Below, one piece after another: positions 47,602-60,748 of a stretch of 64,000 nucleotides of DNA. Source of the DNA: Psoroptes ovis (Eukaryota > Arthropoda > Arachnida > Sarcoptiformes > Psoroptidae); assembly GCA_002943765.1 (NCBI GenBank), contig PQWQ01000007.1:2501-66500 (forward strand), written 5' to 3'. Below the pieces are notes generated by a model, which saw nothing but the letters and a program-made list of their open reading frames with translations, searched no databases and was not told the DNA's origin. The translations under genes and the position numbers were made by a program. Each line of letters starts with the position of its first letter. Position 1 is the first letter of the stretch.

Positions 47602-49748
47602 ATGGATAATTTCATTAAATTATCAAATAAAGTAATCATTTTCTTATTACTAAATTGGCTCAATGTATCATTGGCTAACCAAGGTTAATTAATCAATTTT
47701 TTCATTTTTGAATGAATGATTTAATTAATTATCTTACACTTACCTGCTTCTTGTAGATGCAAAAAGATTATATGATGATTTATTGTCCAGTTATAATCGT
47801 TTGGTAAGGCCTGTCAGTAATAATTCGTAAGTGTTTTCAATTCATTTTGAATGAATTAATATGAAATTATCATTACAATGAATATTAGACAAAGTTTAAA
47901 AGTTAAACTGGGACTTAAACTTACACAATTAATCGATGTGGTAGGTGTGATTTGATAATGATTTAACTCAATTAAATTTTGATTTGAATTCTGATTGATC
48001 TTATTCAAAAGAATCTCAAAAATCAAATGATGACCACAAATGTATGGGTAACACAAGAATGGTATGATCATAAATTGAAATGGGATCCTGAAGAGTATGG
48101 CGGTGTACAACAATTATATGTTCCATCTGAACAAATTTGGTTACCGGACATTGTGCTGTATAATAATGGCGATGGAAACTATGAAATAACAATCATGACT
48201 AAAGCAATAATTGTATGATTATTCATATAATTAATCAATTTAAATAATTTTGTTTTTATATTCCAAAGCATTACAATGGTTTGGTCGTTTGGAATCCGCC
48301 AGCCATCTATAAAAGTTCATGTAACATTGACATCAATTATTTTCCATTCGATTATCAAGAATGTACCATGAAATTTGGCAGTTGGACATATAGTGGTAAT
48401 GAAGTGGATCTAATTCATTTGAATGAAGGTAATGGTACTGATTTACTTGAATATGGCATCGATTTATCGGAATTTTATTTGAATGTCGAATGGGATATAA
48501 TGCGTGTACCAGCGTTGCGTAAAATAATCAAGTATAGCTGTTGTCCACAATTTTATCCAGACATAACATTCAATATAACACTGAGGAGGAAAACATTGTT
48601 CTACACAATCAATCTGATAATTCCGTGTGTGTCCATATCATGTTTGTCAATATTAGTGTTTTATATGCCATCCGATAGTGGTGAAAAAGTAACATTATCA
48701 GTATCAATATTACTTTCATTATCATTTTTTCTGCTTGTATTAATTGAAATAATTCCATCAACATCACTGGTCATACCTTTGATTGGTAAATATTTGATAT
48801 TCACAATGGTATTAGTCACATTATCGGTTATTGTCACAATTTTGGTAATGAATATTCATTTTCGTTCTCCTTCAACACATCGTATGGTATGCAATTGTAT
48901 TGATATTGATATAAATAAATAATTAGTTTTTCATCGTTGGCAGGCACCATGGATCAGGAAAATGTTCATACATACATTACCTAAATGGTTATTAATGAAA
49001 TCACCACAATTCAAACTAGAATTACCTGATCAAGAACAAAAGAAGCATTCCATTTCGAATCAGAAATGTCACAATAAAAATATGGCTGCAAAAAATCCTT
49101 CATTATCATCCATAATGTTGCCACAATCATTTTCACAACATTGCTCATCATCATCATCAGCATTGCCTGTCGATTGGAATCCATACGAAGGTGATCAAAA
49201 CACGGCATTCAATAGTCTTATGGTTTCTACATCTAATCGACCAGATTCTAAAACAAAACAACGTGAACCACATTATTGTTATCCAAGAAAAATTGATCAA
49301 ATCATTTTGAATGCCATATTCATCGCTCATCATATCGACAATGCTGATGAATATAAAAGTGTATGTCTCATTGTCATAATTCATGTGTTAATTTCATCTT
49401 GAGGAAGAGCGCGCGCACATTCAAAGCATCGATTATTTATTATTATAAATGATTTTTATTTATTAAAATACTTTGCCTTCAAATGATTAATTTTCCATAT
49501 TTTGCCCAAATAGAATCAAGAAGATTGGAAATACGTATCAATGGTGCTTGATAGATTGTTTCTTTGGATATTCACATTGGCTTGTATTATTGGTACTGGT
49601 GGCATATTCATGATAGCACCATCAATATATGATTTAGGTAATTAACAAAAAATTGATTAAATTTCAAAATAAAATAATTATTTATTTCACAATTTCAGAT
49701 GTCCCGTTGGACATTCAAATGTCGACTATTGTCAAAAGTCAATTCTAG
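47602..49748 (+). CDS. nAChRalpha: Nicotinic acetylcholine receptor alpha-type subunit (2)
   Basis: Eight exons: 47602-47683, 47757-47826, 47889-47940, 48012-48212, 48269-48886, 48944-49360, 49514-49637 and 49699-49748, 537 residues. Signal peptide [14 protein letters not shown], then [20 protein letters not shown]. Loop [14 protein letters not shown], loop B FGSWTYSG, Cys-loop [15 protein letters not shown], loop [12 protein letters not shown] with vicinal cysteines. M2 [21 protein letters not shown]4 follows [20 protein letters not shown], and a very short last exon encodes [16 protein letters not shown]. The N-terminal exon structure largely mirrors the minus-strand gene. However, three exons of gene 1 (Cys-loop through M3) are fused into one here, and an intron is present after HRM. 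Confidence 0.92.
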
Positions 49749-50091
49749 TCATGCTTGTTTGTATATTAATAAAGCTAAAAAGCCAAATTTTAAGATTTGA
49801 AAAATGTATTTTTTAGACTAATCAAATCAATTATTATCAAGATAAATAGGTCTAAATAACCAAATATGTTTAGTTTCTTTTAATTTGATACAATTTCTTA
49901 TGTAAAATTCACGAAGAAGATGCAAAAAAAGAAAATTCAATTTGAATGAAGAAATGGTGAAATAGATGTATGGATTATTTCGCGCTTGTTCATTTGTTTG
50001 ATTACATTACAAAATAATGATTTAACTAATCGTTAATTAAAATGAACTAAATTAATTAATTAATTTCAATTCATTTAAGCCACAAAGATCC
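49749..50091. other. Intergenic between convergent nAChR and SR-protein genes
   Basis: Shared 3' region. AT-rich, includes AATAAA-like sequence near 49768. No coding signal. Confidence 0.5.
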
Positions 50092-51197
50092 TCAACCATC
50101 GTCATCATCATAATTGTTGTTGGTTTGAGAACGTCCTCCACCACCACCACCATCATCCGAATCATTGTTATCATCTGAATCATCGTGTTTGGTCGAAGTA
50201 GATTCGTCTTTATCAGAGCCATTTCGATTGTTATTATTATAATTGTTACCATCTTTGTCATCATCATTTTTATTATAATTTTCAAATGATTTTCGATCAT
50301 CATCATTGTCATTAGCACTGTCATGACTTGATGCACGTGAACTATTATTTCCATTATCATCATTTTTATGTCGATCATCATCGCTTGCCGAGTGCGATCG
50401 TCTTTCATCACGAGATGGTGAATCTTTTTCACTTCGGTCCGAACTAACCGATCTGGATCGATGTCTTGATGAACTTCTTGATCTGCTATAACGTCTACTA
50501 CGACCATAACTACGACTGCGGCTTCTTCTTTTGCTGCGAATAATTTGAAAAATGATTAGATTCAATAAAATGTGCACTGCTAAATGTCTACAAACCGATC
50601 AGGTGTTCTGGAACGTCTTCTTGAACGAACAGCTCGTCTAGCACGTTGTCGGCTTGTTGGACGGGCATATTTAGCCATCTGAATGCTAAGCACTCGACCA
50701 TCAAGACGTTCACCATCAAGTTTACGCATCGCTTCTTCAGCATCTCGTTTACGATAATATCGTACAAATGCAAATCCACGAGTCATGTATGAATCAGGAT
50801 ATCTGGGCACATAAATATCTCCTAATTCTCCATATCTAGAAAAAAGCCTTTTTAACTGACTAACAGTGGTTCTATGAGTTATATTGTCAACTTTGAGCGA
50901 AATCATACCCTCAATGCGAGGAGGGCCTTGTCCTTTTGTACTGAACTCATTCTCCTGCTCCGAATATCGAGATGATCTTTTTGAGCTTCGATGACTGCTG
51001 CTGCTGCTGCTATAATATGATCTATCTCGATCACGTTCGCGACTACGGCTGCGGCTAGGACTACGGCTTCGGCTACGCTTACGACCATCATCACGGCTAC
51101 GATGATGTCGATTTGACGATGATCGATGTCTGCTTTCACGGCTTCGTTCTCTACGATTTCGATCACGATCCCGGCTTTCGATTACCGGACTAGACAT
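50092..51197 (-). CDS. SRSF2/SC35-like SR splicing factor with N-terminal RS region
   Basis: Two exons, 50596-51197 and 50092-50533, 347 residues; the intron donor is GTTTGT. It has an Arg/Ser/Asp/His-rich N-terminus (about 1-95). A single RRM starts at EGMISLKVDNITHRTTVSQL, continues GDIYVPRYPDSYMTRGFAFV and ends LDGRVLSIQMAKYARP. These match SRSF2 (EGMTSLKVDNLTYRT, GFAFVRFHDKRDAEDAM). A basic RS segment follows, then an unusual Asp/Asn-rich tail with a Gly run. SRSF2 starts directly with the RRM, so an RS region of nearly 100 residues in front is a departure. SRSF2/SRSF8 or a lineage-specific SR protein are the options. Confidence 0.85.
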
Positions 51198-51960
51198 CTT
51201 TTTGTGTATTTACTTTTTATTATTATTTCTTATTTAAATATCTGCTTCTGTTAATCGAAAGAGAAAATTTTTGTTTGCTTTGGATGCACACTTTTGTGTA
51301 TACACAACTAGAAATCTAGAATTAAATTACTAATCGAATTCTATGCAAAATATTAATTATCCAATTCACTTTTACTCATCGCAACGAAAAAAAACCTAAC
51401 ACATGTTACTAATCTATCGATTTAAACGAGTGCTTTCAGAAAAAAATCGATTAACGTAAACATTAAACGATGGGAATTTGATGGCTTAATTCGAATTGAT
51501 TAATCAAATTTATATTTTTTTCGAATTAATTCAATCTGAATATCTAATCAAATATTTGTTTCAAATAAAAAAGAATTAAGAATTTGAACATCACAACAAA
51601 AACTTACCAAAATGTAAATTGACTCAAAATAAACATTGAAATCAATTGATTCAATTCCAAATTATTGAAAAATGTAGCAACGTTAATGGTTGTTGGCGTG
51701 TTTAGAAGATTTATGATGATAATACAACTTGTTTGCTGTTGCTGTTGTGAGATGAATATTTCACCCAAAAAGGTCGGGCTTTTACCATTTCAATGCAGCA
51801 GTGAAATGAATTTTAACCTGAAAATGTTGATATCTCACCATTAATGTGTGTCAACGAGGCAATTAAAAAAAGCATCAAATGTACTGTTCAAAAGCAATGT
51901 ACGCGATTGCTGGAAAATTTACGAATTTTTAAATATTTTTGGAAACTTTTCTCCATTTAA
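51198..51960. promoter_or_regulatory. Divergent intergenic region, SR protein/RAD51 paralogue
   Basis: 763 bp between divergent starts. Only AT-rich sequence and short T/A tracts are seen. No element recognised. Confidence 0.45.
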
Positions 51961-52986
51961 ATGTTGAATTTATCATCATTTCTAATTGAATTAAATGAAG
52001 CAATCAAAATGAATCCATTAAATGATCAATTGGATCTTATGAAATTACTTTCAATGAGTCATTCTGAAATACGATTATTCATTGAAAATATAGCTGAAGA
52101 TGGTGCTAATGATGTAAAGAATAAAGTTTTTGAGGCATGGTTTATATTTTGAATAAGGATATTTTCTTTTATTTAATCAAATTTCATCTTTTTTCCAATA
52201 ACAGGATCTAGTTGAAAAAAGACAATCATATATTGAACATTGGATCGAATTGAAACCATTCGAAAGTGTCGACATTTGTCCCGTAGTATCTCGCATTGAA
52301 CAGTACAGTTTTGATTTTGAGAATTAAAATTCATTTTGTTCTCATTTTTATTTGTTTTTCTCTGTAGATTCTCCGCTACATTTGGACAAATAAAAGCGTC
52401 ATGTTTAATATCAATCACAGGCGAATCAAATACAGGAAAATCCATGATTGTAACATCGATTGCCATTGATTGTGCAATCAAAACAGATCGGCAAATATTA
52501 TTCATTGATTCAGATTCATCACTGACTTCAGATCGGATAAATTTATTCTGTAAAATGAGTGAAAATGAAAAATTGGCCAAAATGAAAATATATCATATAT
52601 TCAAGATTGATCAATTCTATGATTTTCTAGAACATATAACCAATAACCAAAGCTTACATAAATCAATATTAATAATTGATTCATTGAATTGTTTCATGTG
52701 GCAAAGTATGATTGATAAAACAAGTTCCAAAGAATTAAATTTTGAAAAATTATTCCATACATTACGATCGGTCACAAATCGATGTAATTTGACTACGATA
52801 ATAACAAAATTGTTTACAAATCGTTATGATTATATATTCAAAAATGTTGATATTCAAATCATGTTGAAAAACAATGACCATAATGGAAATATTATGGCCA
52901 GTATTTCTACAAAAAACACATGGCCATTTAGTGAATCGAAATTTAATTTGAGTATGACTGATTTGATTGTCAATCACTGTGATTGA
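51961..52986 (+). CDS. RAD51 paralogue, RAD51D-like
   Basis: Putative homologous-recombination ATPase. Three exons: 51961-52113, 52205-52302 and 52368-52986, 289 residues. A small helical N-terminal domain (about 1-70) precedes a RecA core with Walker A GESNTGKS at 102-109 and a Walker B-like strand SILIIDS at about 183-189. In between, ILFIDSDSSLTSDRI resembles the VLYVDSNGGMTASRL segment of RAD51D. Overall similarity is low. XRCC2 is the main alternative; SWSAP1 is less likely given the intact Walker A. The exon 1 donor (GTAAAG at 52114) and exon 2 donor (GTACAG) are moderate, so boundaries carry some doubt. The gene converges with METTL16 and their coding ends overlap by 17 bp. Confidence 0.65.
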
Positions 52987-54522
52987 TGGTTAATTTATTT
53001 TTGAAATATTGTAACAATTCATATGTTGATGATTTATTCTGTGACATTTGTTTGGTTTCCATTTTAATGTAAATATCTTGTTTATCACGCTTTATGATCA
53101 ATGAACAATGTAATAAATACGTTAAATTCATTTTACATTTTTCATTTGTATGCGTTACTTTTCTATTTTTTAAGCAATTTGCTGTTGATTGGTGATGTTG
53201 TTGATCAGTTGAATTATCATCATTAAGAAGTCGCTTACCATTCGAAAATGAATCACCATCTTCGAATGAGTGTTGTTTTTCTTGACGTCGTTTACGACGT
53301 TGATTTTTCCAACTGGCAACATTTGATTTGATATCAAATTCAATTCGTTTATTTAGTTCAATTTTGGTGAATTGTTCAATATTTAAATCATTAATCAAAA
53401 GATTTTCAATGAAATTTCCAACCGATTTTAGCGTGTATTCAGGCAATAATTTTCTAGAATTATCATCTAAATAATAAATTAATGGTTTGGATTTAATTTG
53501 TTTGATTCTGGGTGAATTTTTCAAGTCATAACCATTGTTAAAGGTCCAAGCTAATGCCCAACGTTTTGTATAACCTTGACATAATTCAGTGTATGAATAA
53601 CTAGATATAAGTTTATGCTGTTCAACATTTTCTTTAAGAAATGATTTCAGCTGTAAAAATGTTTTCTTTCTTCCAATCATAACCGTATATAAATCAATTA
53701 AATTTTTCGTTTCAAAACTTTCCTGAATAATTTTCATTATGAATGATAGTTCGCCACCATTCTCATTGATTGCTTCGTTAGGGGATGTTGTTTGTAATTT
53801 TTTATTATGAAAATATTTTTTTGTTTTAGTCGCTTTTGTATCATTTTGACTATGGTCATTCAGATCAATATTCTCGAATGAATCATTAAATGTATCATCG
53901 AAAAATGGTGGATTCGACATAATGAATGTAAAATGTAAATCATGTGTTTGCAATAAATGTTTGAATAATGTATCAGTGTGGCCATTATCATAAACTAAAT
54001 CAAAGAATCGAATAAATTAATCGGAGAAATTCATAATCAAAATGGCTTACTTTGAATTTTGTTCATTAAATTATTGTTTCGAACATTATCTTGAGCAAAT
54101 TTTAAATTGACAGAATCGATTTCAGTGGCTATGAATTTCCAATTTGGATTCATTACCACAGACAATAATGGAAATATAGCACAGGAACCTGTGCCAATAT
54201 CGATAGCACTGATTGATGTTGAAGAATATGAAATGTTCAAATGATTCAACAAATCTTCAATCCATAGAATATAATTTAAACGCATCGGTAGTGTTGGCAC
54301 CAGATGATCATTCGGTATTTGTACATTCAGATTAAAATCTTTTTGTAACAAAGTTTTTGTCAACAATTTCAATGTTTCAACATTATCATAATCAATAAAA
54401 CATTTTCCATTCGAATCATATGACAAACATTTTCGAAATTCTTCAAATTCATTTGCCAACTGTTCATAATCAATCTTTTGACGATAAATGTTTCGTGGAT
54501 GCATAAATTGATTGAATGACAT
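52970..54522 (-). CDS. METTL16: METTL16, U6 snRNA/MAT2A N6-adenosine methyltransferase
   Basis: S-adenosylmethionine-dependent RNA methyltransferase acting on U6 snRNA and MAT2A hairpins in known homologues. Two exons, 54051-54522 and 52970-53994, 498 residues. N-terminal RNA-binding module: MHPRNIYRQKIDYEQLANEF, as in MHxRNxYxxxPDFxxLAxxY. The Rossmann fold starts SAIDIGTGSCAIFPLL. The catalytic NPPF is in FIMSNPPFFDD. GGELSFIMKIIQES and CQGYTKRWALAWTF are typical METTL16 blocks. The C-terminal vertebrate conserved region is not recognisable; the tail is basic and Asn/Gln-rich. The coding end lies within the last codons of the RAD51 paralogue on the other strand. Confidence 0.93.
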
Positions 54523-54701
54523 TTTGTTTTCAATTAAATCAATTTTAATTTTTGATGATCAGAAATTGCAAAAAATTTGAATACGTCGTTTACGAATTTT
54601 TGTTTGTTTGTTTTGATTTTTTATTCATGCCAATGTTTTTGATGGATAATTTCAAACATCTTGATGGTATATAATTTTGATTGATTAAATTTGAATACAA
54701 A
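54523..54701. promoter_or_regulatory. Compact bidirectional promoter, METTL16/U1-C
   Basis: 179 bp between the divergent start codons of METTL16 (-) and U1-C (+). No specific motif identified. Confidence 0.55.
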
Positions 54702-55496
54702 ATGCCAAAGTAAGCTAAATTAAAGTTGAATTAAATTGAAATTCTCTCTAATTTTTAATTGAATTATTGAATCATTGCAGATATTATTGTGATTATTGTG
54801 ACACATTTTTGACACATGATTCGGTATGTTTTATTATTTTTTGTTGATGCAAATTTGATTTTAATTAAATCTAATTTAGCCATCAGTGCGGAAAACTCAT
54901 TGTAATGGTCGTAAACATAAAGAAAATGTTAGATTTTATTATCAAAAATGGATGGAAGAACAAGCACAAAATTTAATCGATGTAACCAGTGAGTTACTTA
55001 ATGTTTTCACATTTTTGATTAATCATTTATGCTTAATTTAATCATTTTAGCGGCTGCATTCAAAGCTAATAAAGCCTTGGTACCACCAGCAGCAGCAGCA
55101 TTAGCAGCCATGAGACCACCAAATGCACCACCAATGATTCCTCCTCAAGCATTACCTCCTGGCGCTAGATTTCCACCTGGTGCGCCGCCACCTCCTCCAC
55201 CAGGTGTGCCTTCCATACCGATTCCACCAGGGCGCTTACCTTTATTGCCGAATGTTCCACCAGGAGCACCACAACCAACGCCACCGCCAGGTGTACCCCC
55301 GATAATGATGCCACCAATTCGGCCACCATTACCTGGTCAACTACCAGTAGCAGCTCCTAATCCAGCTGTACCAGCTGCCGGAATGCCTCCACCACCACCA
55401 GCACCTGGAAATTTGATTCCTGGACAGCCACCACTTGTACCGTTTCATCAGATTCCGCCACAAACTCAGCCCGCACCTGCTCCTTCAAGACATTAA
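54702..55496 (+). CDS. SNRPC: U1 small nuclear ribonucleoprotein C
   Basis: U1 snRNP protein that stabilises pairing of U1 snRNA with the 5' splice site. Four exons: 54702-54709 (only 8 coding nt), 54781-54823, 54880-54988 and 55051-55496, 201 residues. The N-terminus [20 protein letters not shown] and [20 protein letters not shown] form the invariant U1-C C2H2 zinc finger (C6, C9, two His). The fourth exon encodes the Pro/Ala/Gly/Met-rich C-terminus, as in all animal U1-C proteins. The tiny first exon is required to supply the ATG and the first two codons. Confidence 0.96.
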
Positions 55497-56011
55497 AAAA
55501 CAAATGGAAAAATTTAAATTTCATTTTTGAATATGAATATTTGTAAATTACTCATTTTGATAAGAAAATTAAAAAATTTGAGAAAAATAGCCATTCACAA
55601 TAAATTCAATGATTCAATTTCGAATTTCATTTTGATGTCGTTTGAACTTTAATTTTGGAGAAAACAAATGAACAAATGAAAAGCTAAATAAAGAAAAATA
55701 TATAAAAAGTGAATTCGATTTTTTTAATTTTGGATGTTTTTTTGTCATTTATTATTTTCGACTAAAAAATTTTTGAAATAAATCATTTAATTTTCATCAA
55801 AATTAAATATATCGTCATCTTATTTCAATCATATTCTAATATATTTTATATGTGGAATATGTTTCGTTAACCATTTCGTTTTTCTCACCTTTTTAATTAA
55901 TTTTATTTTTTGGAATAATCTTAAAAATATTAATCGACGTTGAAATTTAGATTTTGGTGTTTTTGAATGAGAATTTTTGATTAATAATTAACTAAGAGAA
56001 TAATCAGATTA
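55497..56011. other. Intergenic, U1-C to BicC
   Basis: Very AT-rich. Contains the U1-C 3' UTR with AATAAA at about 55600 and, at the right, the BicC 5' flank. No other feature. Confidence 0.5.
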
Positions 56012-58612
56012 ATGGAATCATCATCATCATCTTCATCAAGCACATCATCATCATCATCATTGTCTTCATCATCTTTATCGTCAACATCTCGAACACAGCA
56101 ACAGCAGCAGCAACAACAATCTAAATCGATAACAACAGATTCAATAGCCACAAATAGTGCTGATACAGATGTATTTTACTATGAAAAAGATCTGAAAGTT
56201 GACAAGAAAATATTGTCCATTATGAATCAAGGTTTGTTAAATCGCTATGTCATAATGCTATTTGATTTATACTAATCAATTATTGTTTGAAAATTCAGGC
56301 GGCAACGAATATCATCCATCATTAAATCAATTTCTATCACATATATCGAATGAAACTAATTGTTATGTTGATATATCCAATTCTTTGAAAGATCGACAAG
56401 GAAATGAAATACCGGTGCTCAAGGTGAAAGCAAATAATCAAAAAAATTTGGAAATAGCATCAGCATTGATCATGGAACGTTTAGATCCACATCGTGATAA
56501 AATGACATTCAACATTGATGTTCCTTATAATGATCATTCATATATAATTGGCAAAGATGGTACACGTATTAAGCAATTATCACGTATGACTGGTTGTCAT
56601 ATTCATCTGCCTGATTGTAATAAGACAAGTAATAAAAAATCGAACAAATTATCGATTGCAGGCACCGATTTTACAGCCATTGATCGTGCACGTGATCAAA
56701 TAAGAAAATCATTGCCTTTGAATATCGGTTTTAAAGCACAAATAAAATCAGGAAAATTTGTTATAATTGATACGGCAAGTGCTGAAGTACAAGCTGTGAA
56801 AAGAAAATATCGTGTCGATGTCACATTCACTAATGTTATCGCTAATACACGCTATCCTGAAGTGACCATCAATGTTAAAGGTGGTCGATCACAATTGGAA
56901 GAAATAGAGCTGGCCACACGTGAATTATATCATTTTGTTACTGAAGAAAAACTGACCAGCAATTCGCATGTTATGTTTACTATTACCATTGATGTTAGTC
57001 ATTCACATCATCAATATGTCAAAGGAAAGAACAATTGCAATCTTAAAGTAATCAATCAACGTTCCGGTGCAATGATTTTATTTCCATCAAATATTGATTC
57101 GAATAGCAATCAAGTCATCATACAAAGTCGCAATTTATTATCGACTGTTATGGGTTGGCAAGAATTAATGGGTTACTTACCATTATTACTGTCGTTTGAT
57201 GTTAACTTTGATGTAAATTGTCATCAAATGCGATTACAGCGTTTGGAAAAAGAATTCGGTGTCGGCATACGGACCAGAGAAAAATTATCTGGTCATGTTT
57301 ATACGGTTTTAATCAAAACACAGGAACGTCATTCGACTTATTTGCAAGAGATACGACAAAGAATAATAAATCTTAAATATATTAATGATAATAATAATAA
57401 CAATTTGATTATCGATAATAAATCATTGGTACCTTTGGCAGCCATTAATAATCATCAAAATAATAATAATAATCAAAATGTTCACAATAATAGTGAGCAA
57501 TCACAGCAGCAGCAGCAACAACAACAAAATCAACAGCAACGAGAGTTCGCAGCTAACATGGTGAATCAGTTGATTAATTGTGGTTTGATGAATTTTGCGG
57601 ATGCATATCGCCACACATTTACACATTCAATGATTGACAATAGAAAAAATTCGTTGAAATCGTCGATCAAACCCGGTCATGTTAACAATAACACTAATCA
57701 AACTAATGATCAGAATGAAAGTGATAATAAAACTAATAACGATAGTAATAACACTAGTCATAATGACACTAATCAATCGACTAATGCAAACTCATTTAAT
57801 ATTCGTCAACACCTTAACAGTGGTGGTGGTGGGGGCAGCAGTTGTTGCTTTCATCATTCAACCAACTGTACGATTTGTCAAGCGGTAAGTAAATATTTGA
57901 ATTATTTTGACAAAAAAAGTAAAACTGATACATTTTGCTGATGAAATAGAACAACTGCCTTACCGGATTTTTCACCAATGACGTCAACAACACGATTGCA
58001 ACGTTGAATGAATCGTTTTGTTCGCCGCCGACATCATCTTCATCACAAATAGCCGCTACGGTACCAGTCACAACATTTAATCCATTCAATTTTCGTGAAA
58101 ATTTTGGATTAACATCGACAATACCAACAAACAATAAATCATTGAATTTAGTTGAAAAATTGAATCAATTCAATTTGCTGCCTAATGACAATTGTAGTCA
58201 TCATTCAACAATGATAAATGGACACAATAACAATAATAATAATAATAATCAACTGCCGCAACCGCAACATTCATTTCATAACATTTTATCATCGACGAAT
58301 AATAATAATGATGTCAAATCATTATGGCCACCATCTTTGATTTTTCCATCATCATCATCAGTATACAACAATGGCAATCTTAACCATCATCAACAACAAC
58401 AACCGAATATTATCGATAATAATTATCAACAAATTCATCAACATAATCCTTCTATAAACGATTATTTTTTTAACAATCAATTTCAATCCAACTTTTTTAA
58501 AGGTGTTGGTTCCCAATCGTTGTCCACAAATACATTTGATTCATCGCAAGAATCATCAGCCACAAATGTTAGTCAAATGAAGCATAGTTATTCTAGCGTT
58601 TTTAAATATTGA
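56012..58612 (+). CDS. BicC: Bicaudal-C family KH-domain RNA-binding protein
   Basis: Translational regulator family. Three exons, 56012-56231, 56299-57884 and 57950-58612, 822 residues. A Ser/Gln-rich start is followed by KVDKKILSIMNQ and a divergent first KH region. KH2 has the intact GxxG in YIIGKDGTRIKQL, followed by MTGCHIHLPDCNKTSNKKSN and LSIAGTDFTAI, close to BicC. A further KH (SHHQYVKGKNNCNLKVINQR) has a diverged GxxG (GKNN, as in BicC GRNG). Long Asn/Gln/His-rich linkers follow, and the protein ends NVSQMKHSYSSVFKY. No SAM domain is visible, although BicC proteins normally carry one at the C-terminus. Confidence 0.85.
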
Positions 58613-59102
58613 TTGATATTTATTTATTCAATACGTTCGTTCAATGAACTGATATAATAATCACAATTTGATTGATTGATTGATTTGATAAAATGTCAAA
58701 ACATTTTCTTCAATCAATCAATTTTGTTTTTTTTTTTTTTTCATAATTATTTTGTTATTTGTTTGTCAAACAAACACGCCACATATGCCCTAATCGATGT
58801 TATATTTCTGGGCCCGAATAAAAATTCAAGTTTAAAACAGAACTGTTTGTTCAAGTTTCCAAATAAAATTATTTGAGAAGGCAACATATTCTTTTTTAAT
58901 AACAAACTATATCTGTTTAGTGTTTATAAATTCTTCTTCTTTGATAATTAACAAAATTTGACATTTTCATCGATGATTTATTCAATGTTGGGGTTCATTG
59001 AGGCGGGTATATGTGTGTTTTCATTGAAATTCAATTAAATATCTGTGAACAAAGAATTGAAAAAATAATAAAAAATATAATTGAATCAATCCTTACAATT
59101 TT
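58613..59102. other. Intergenic between convergent BicC and S6 kinase
   Basis: Shared 3' flanks, with a T-rich run at 58725-58742. No coding signal. Confidence 0.5.
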
Positions 59103-60748
<1,646 letters not shown>

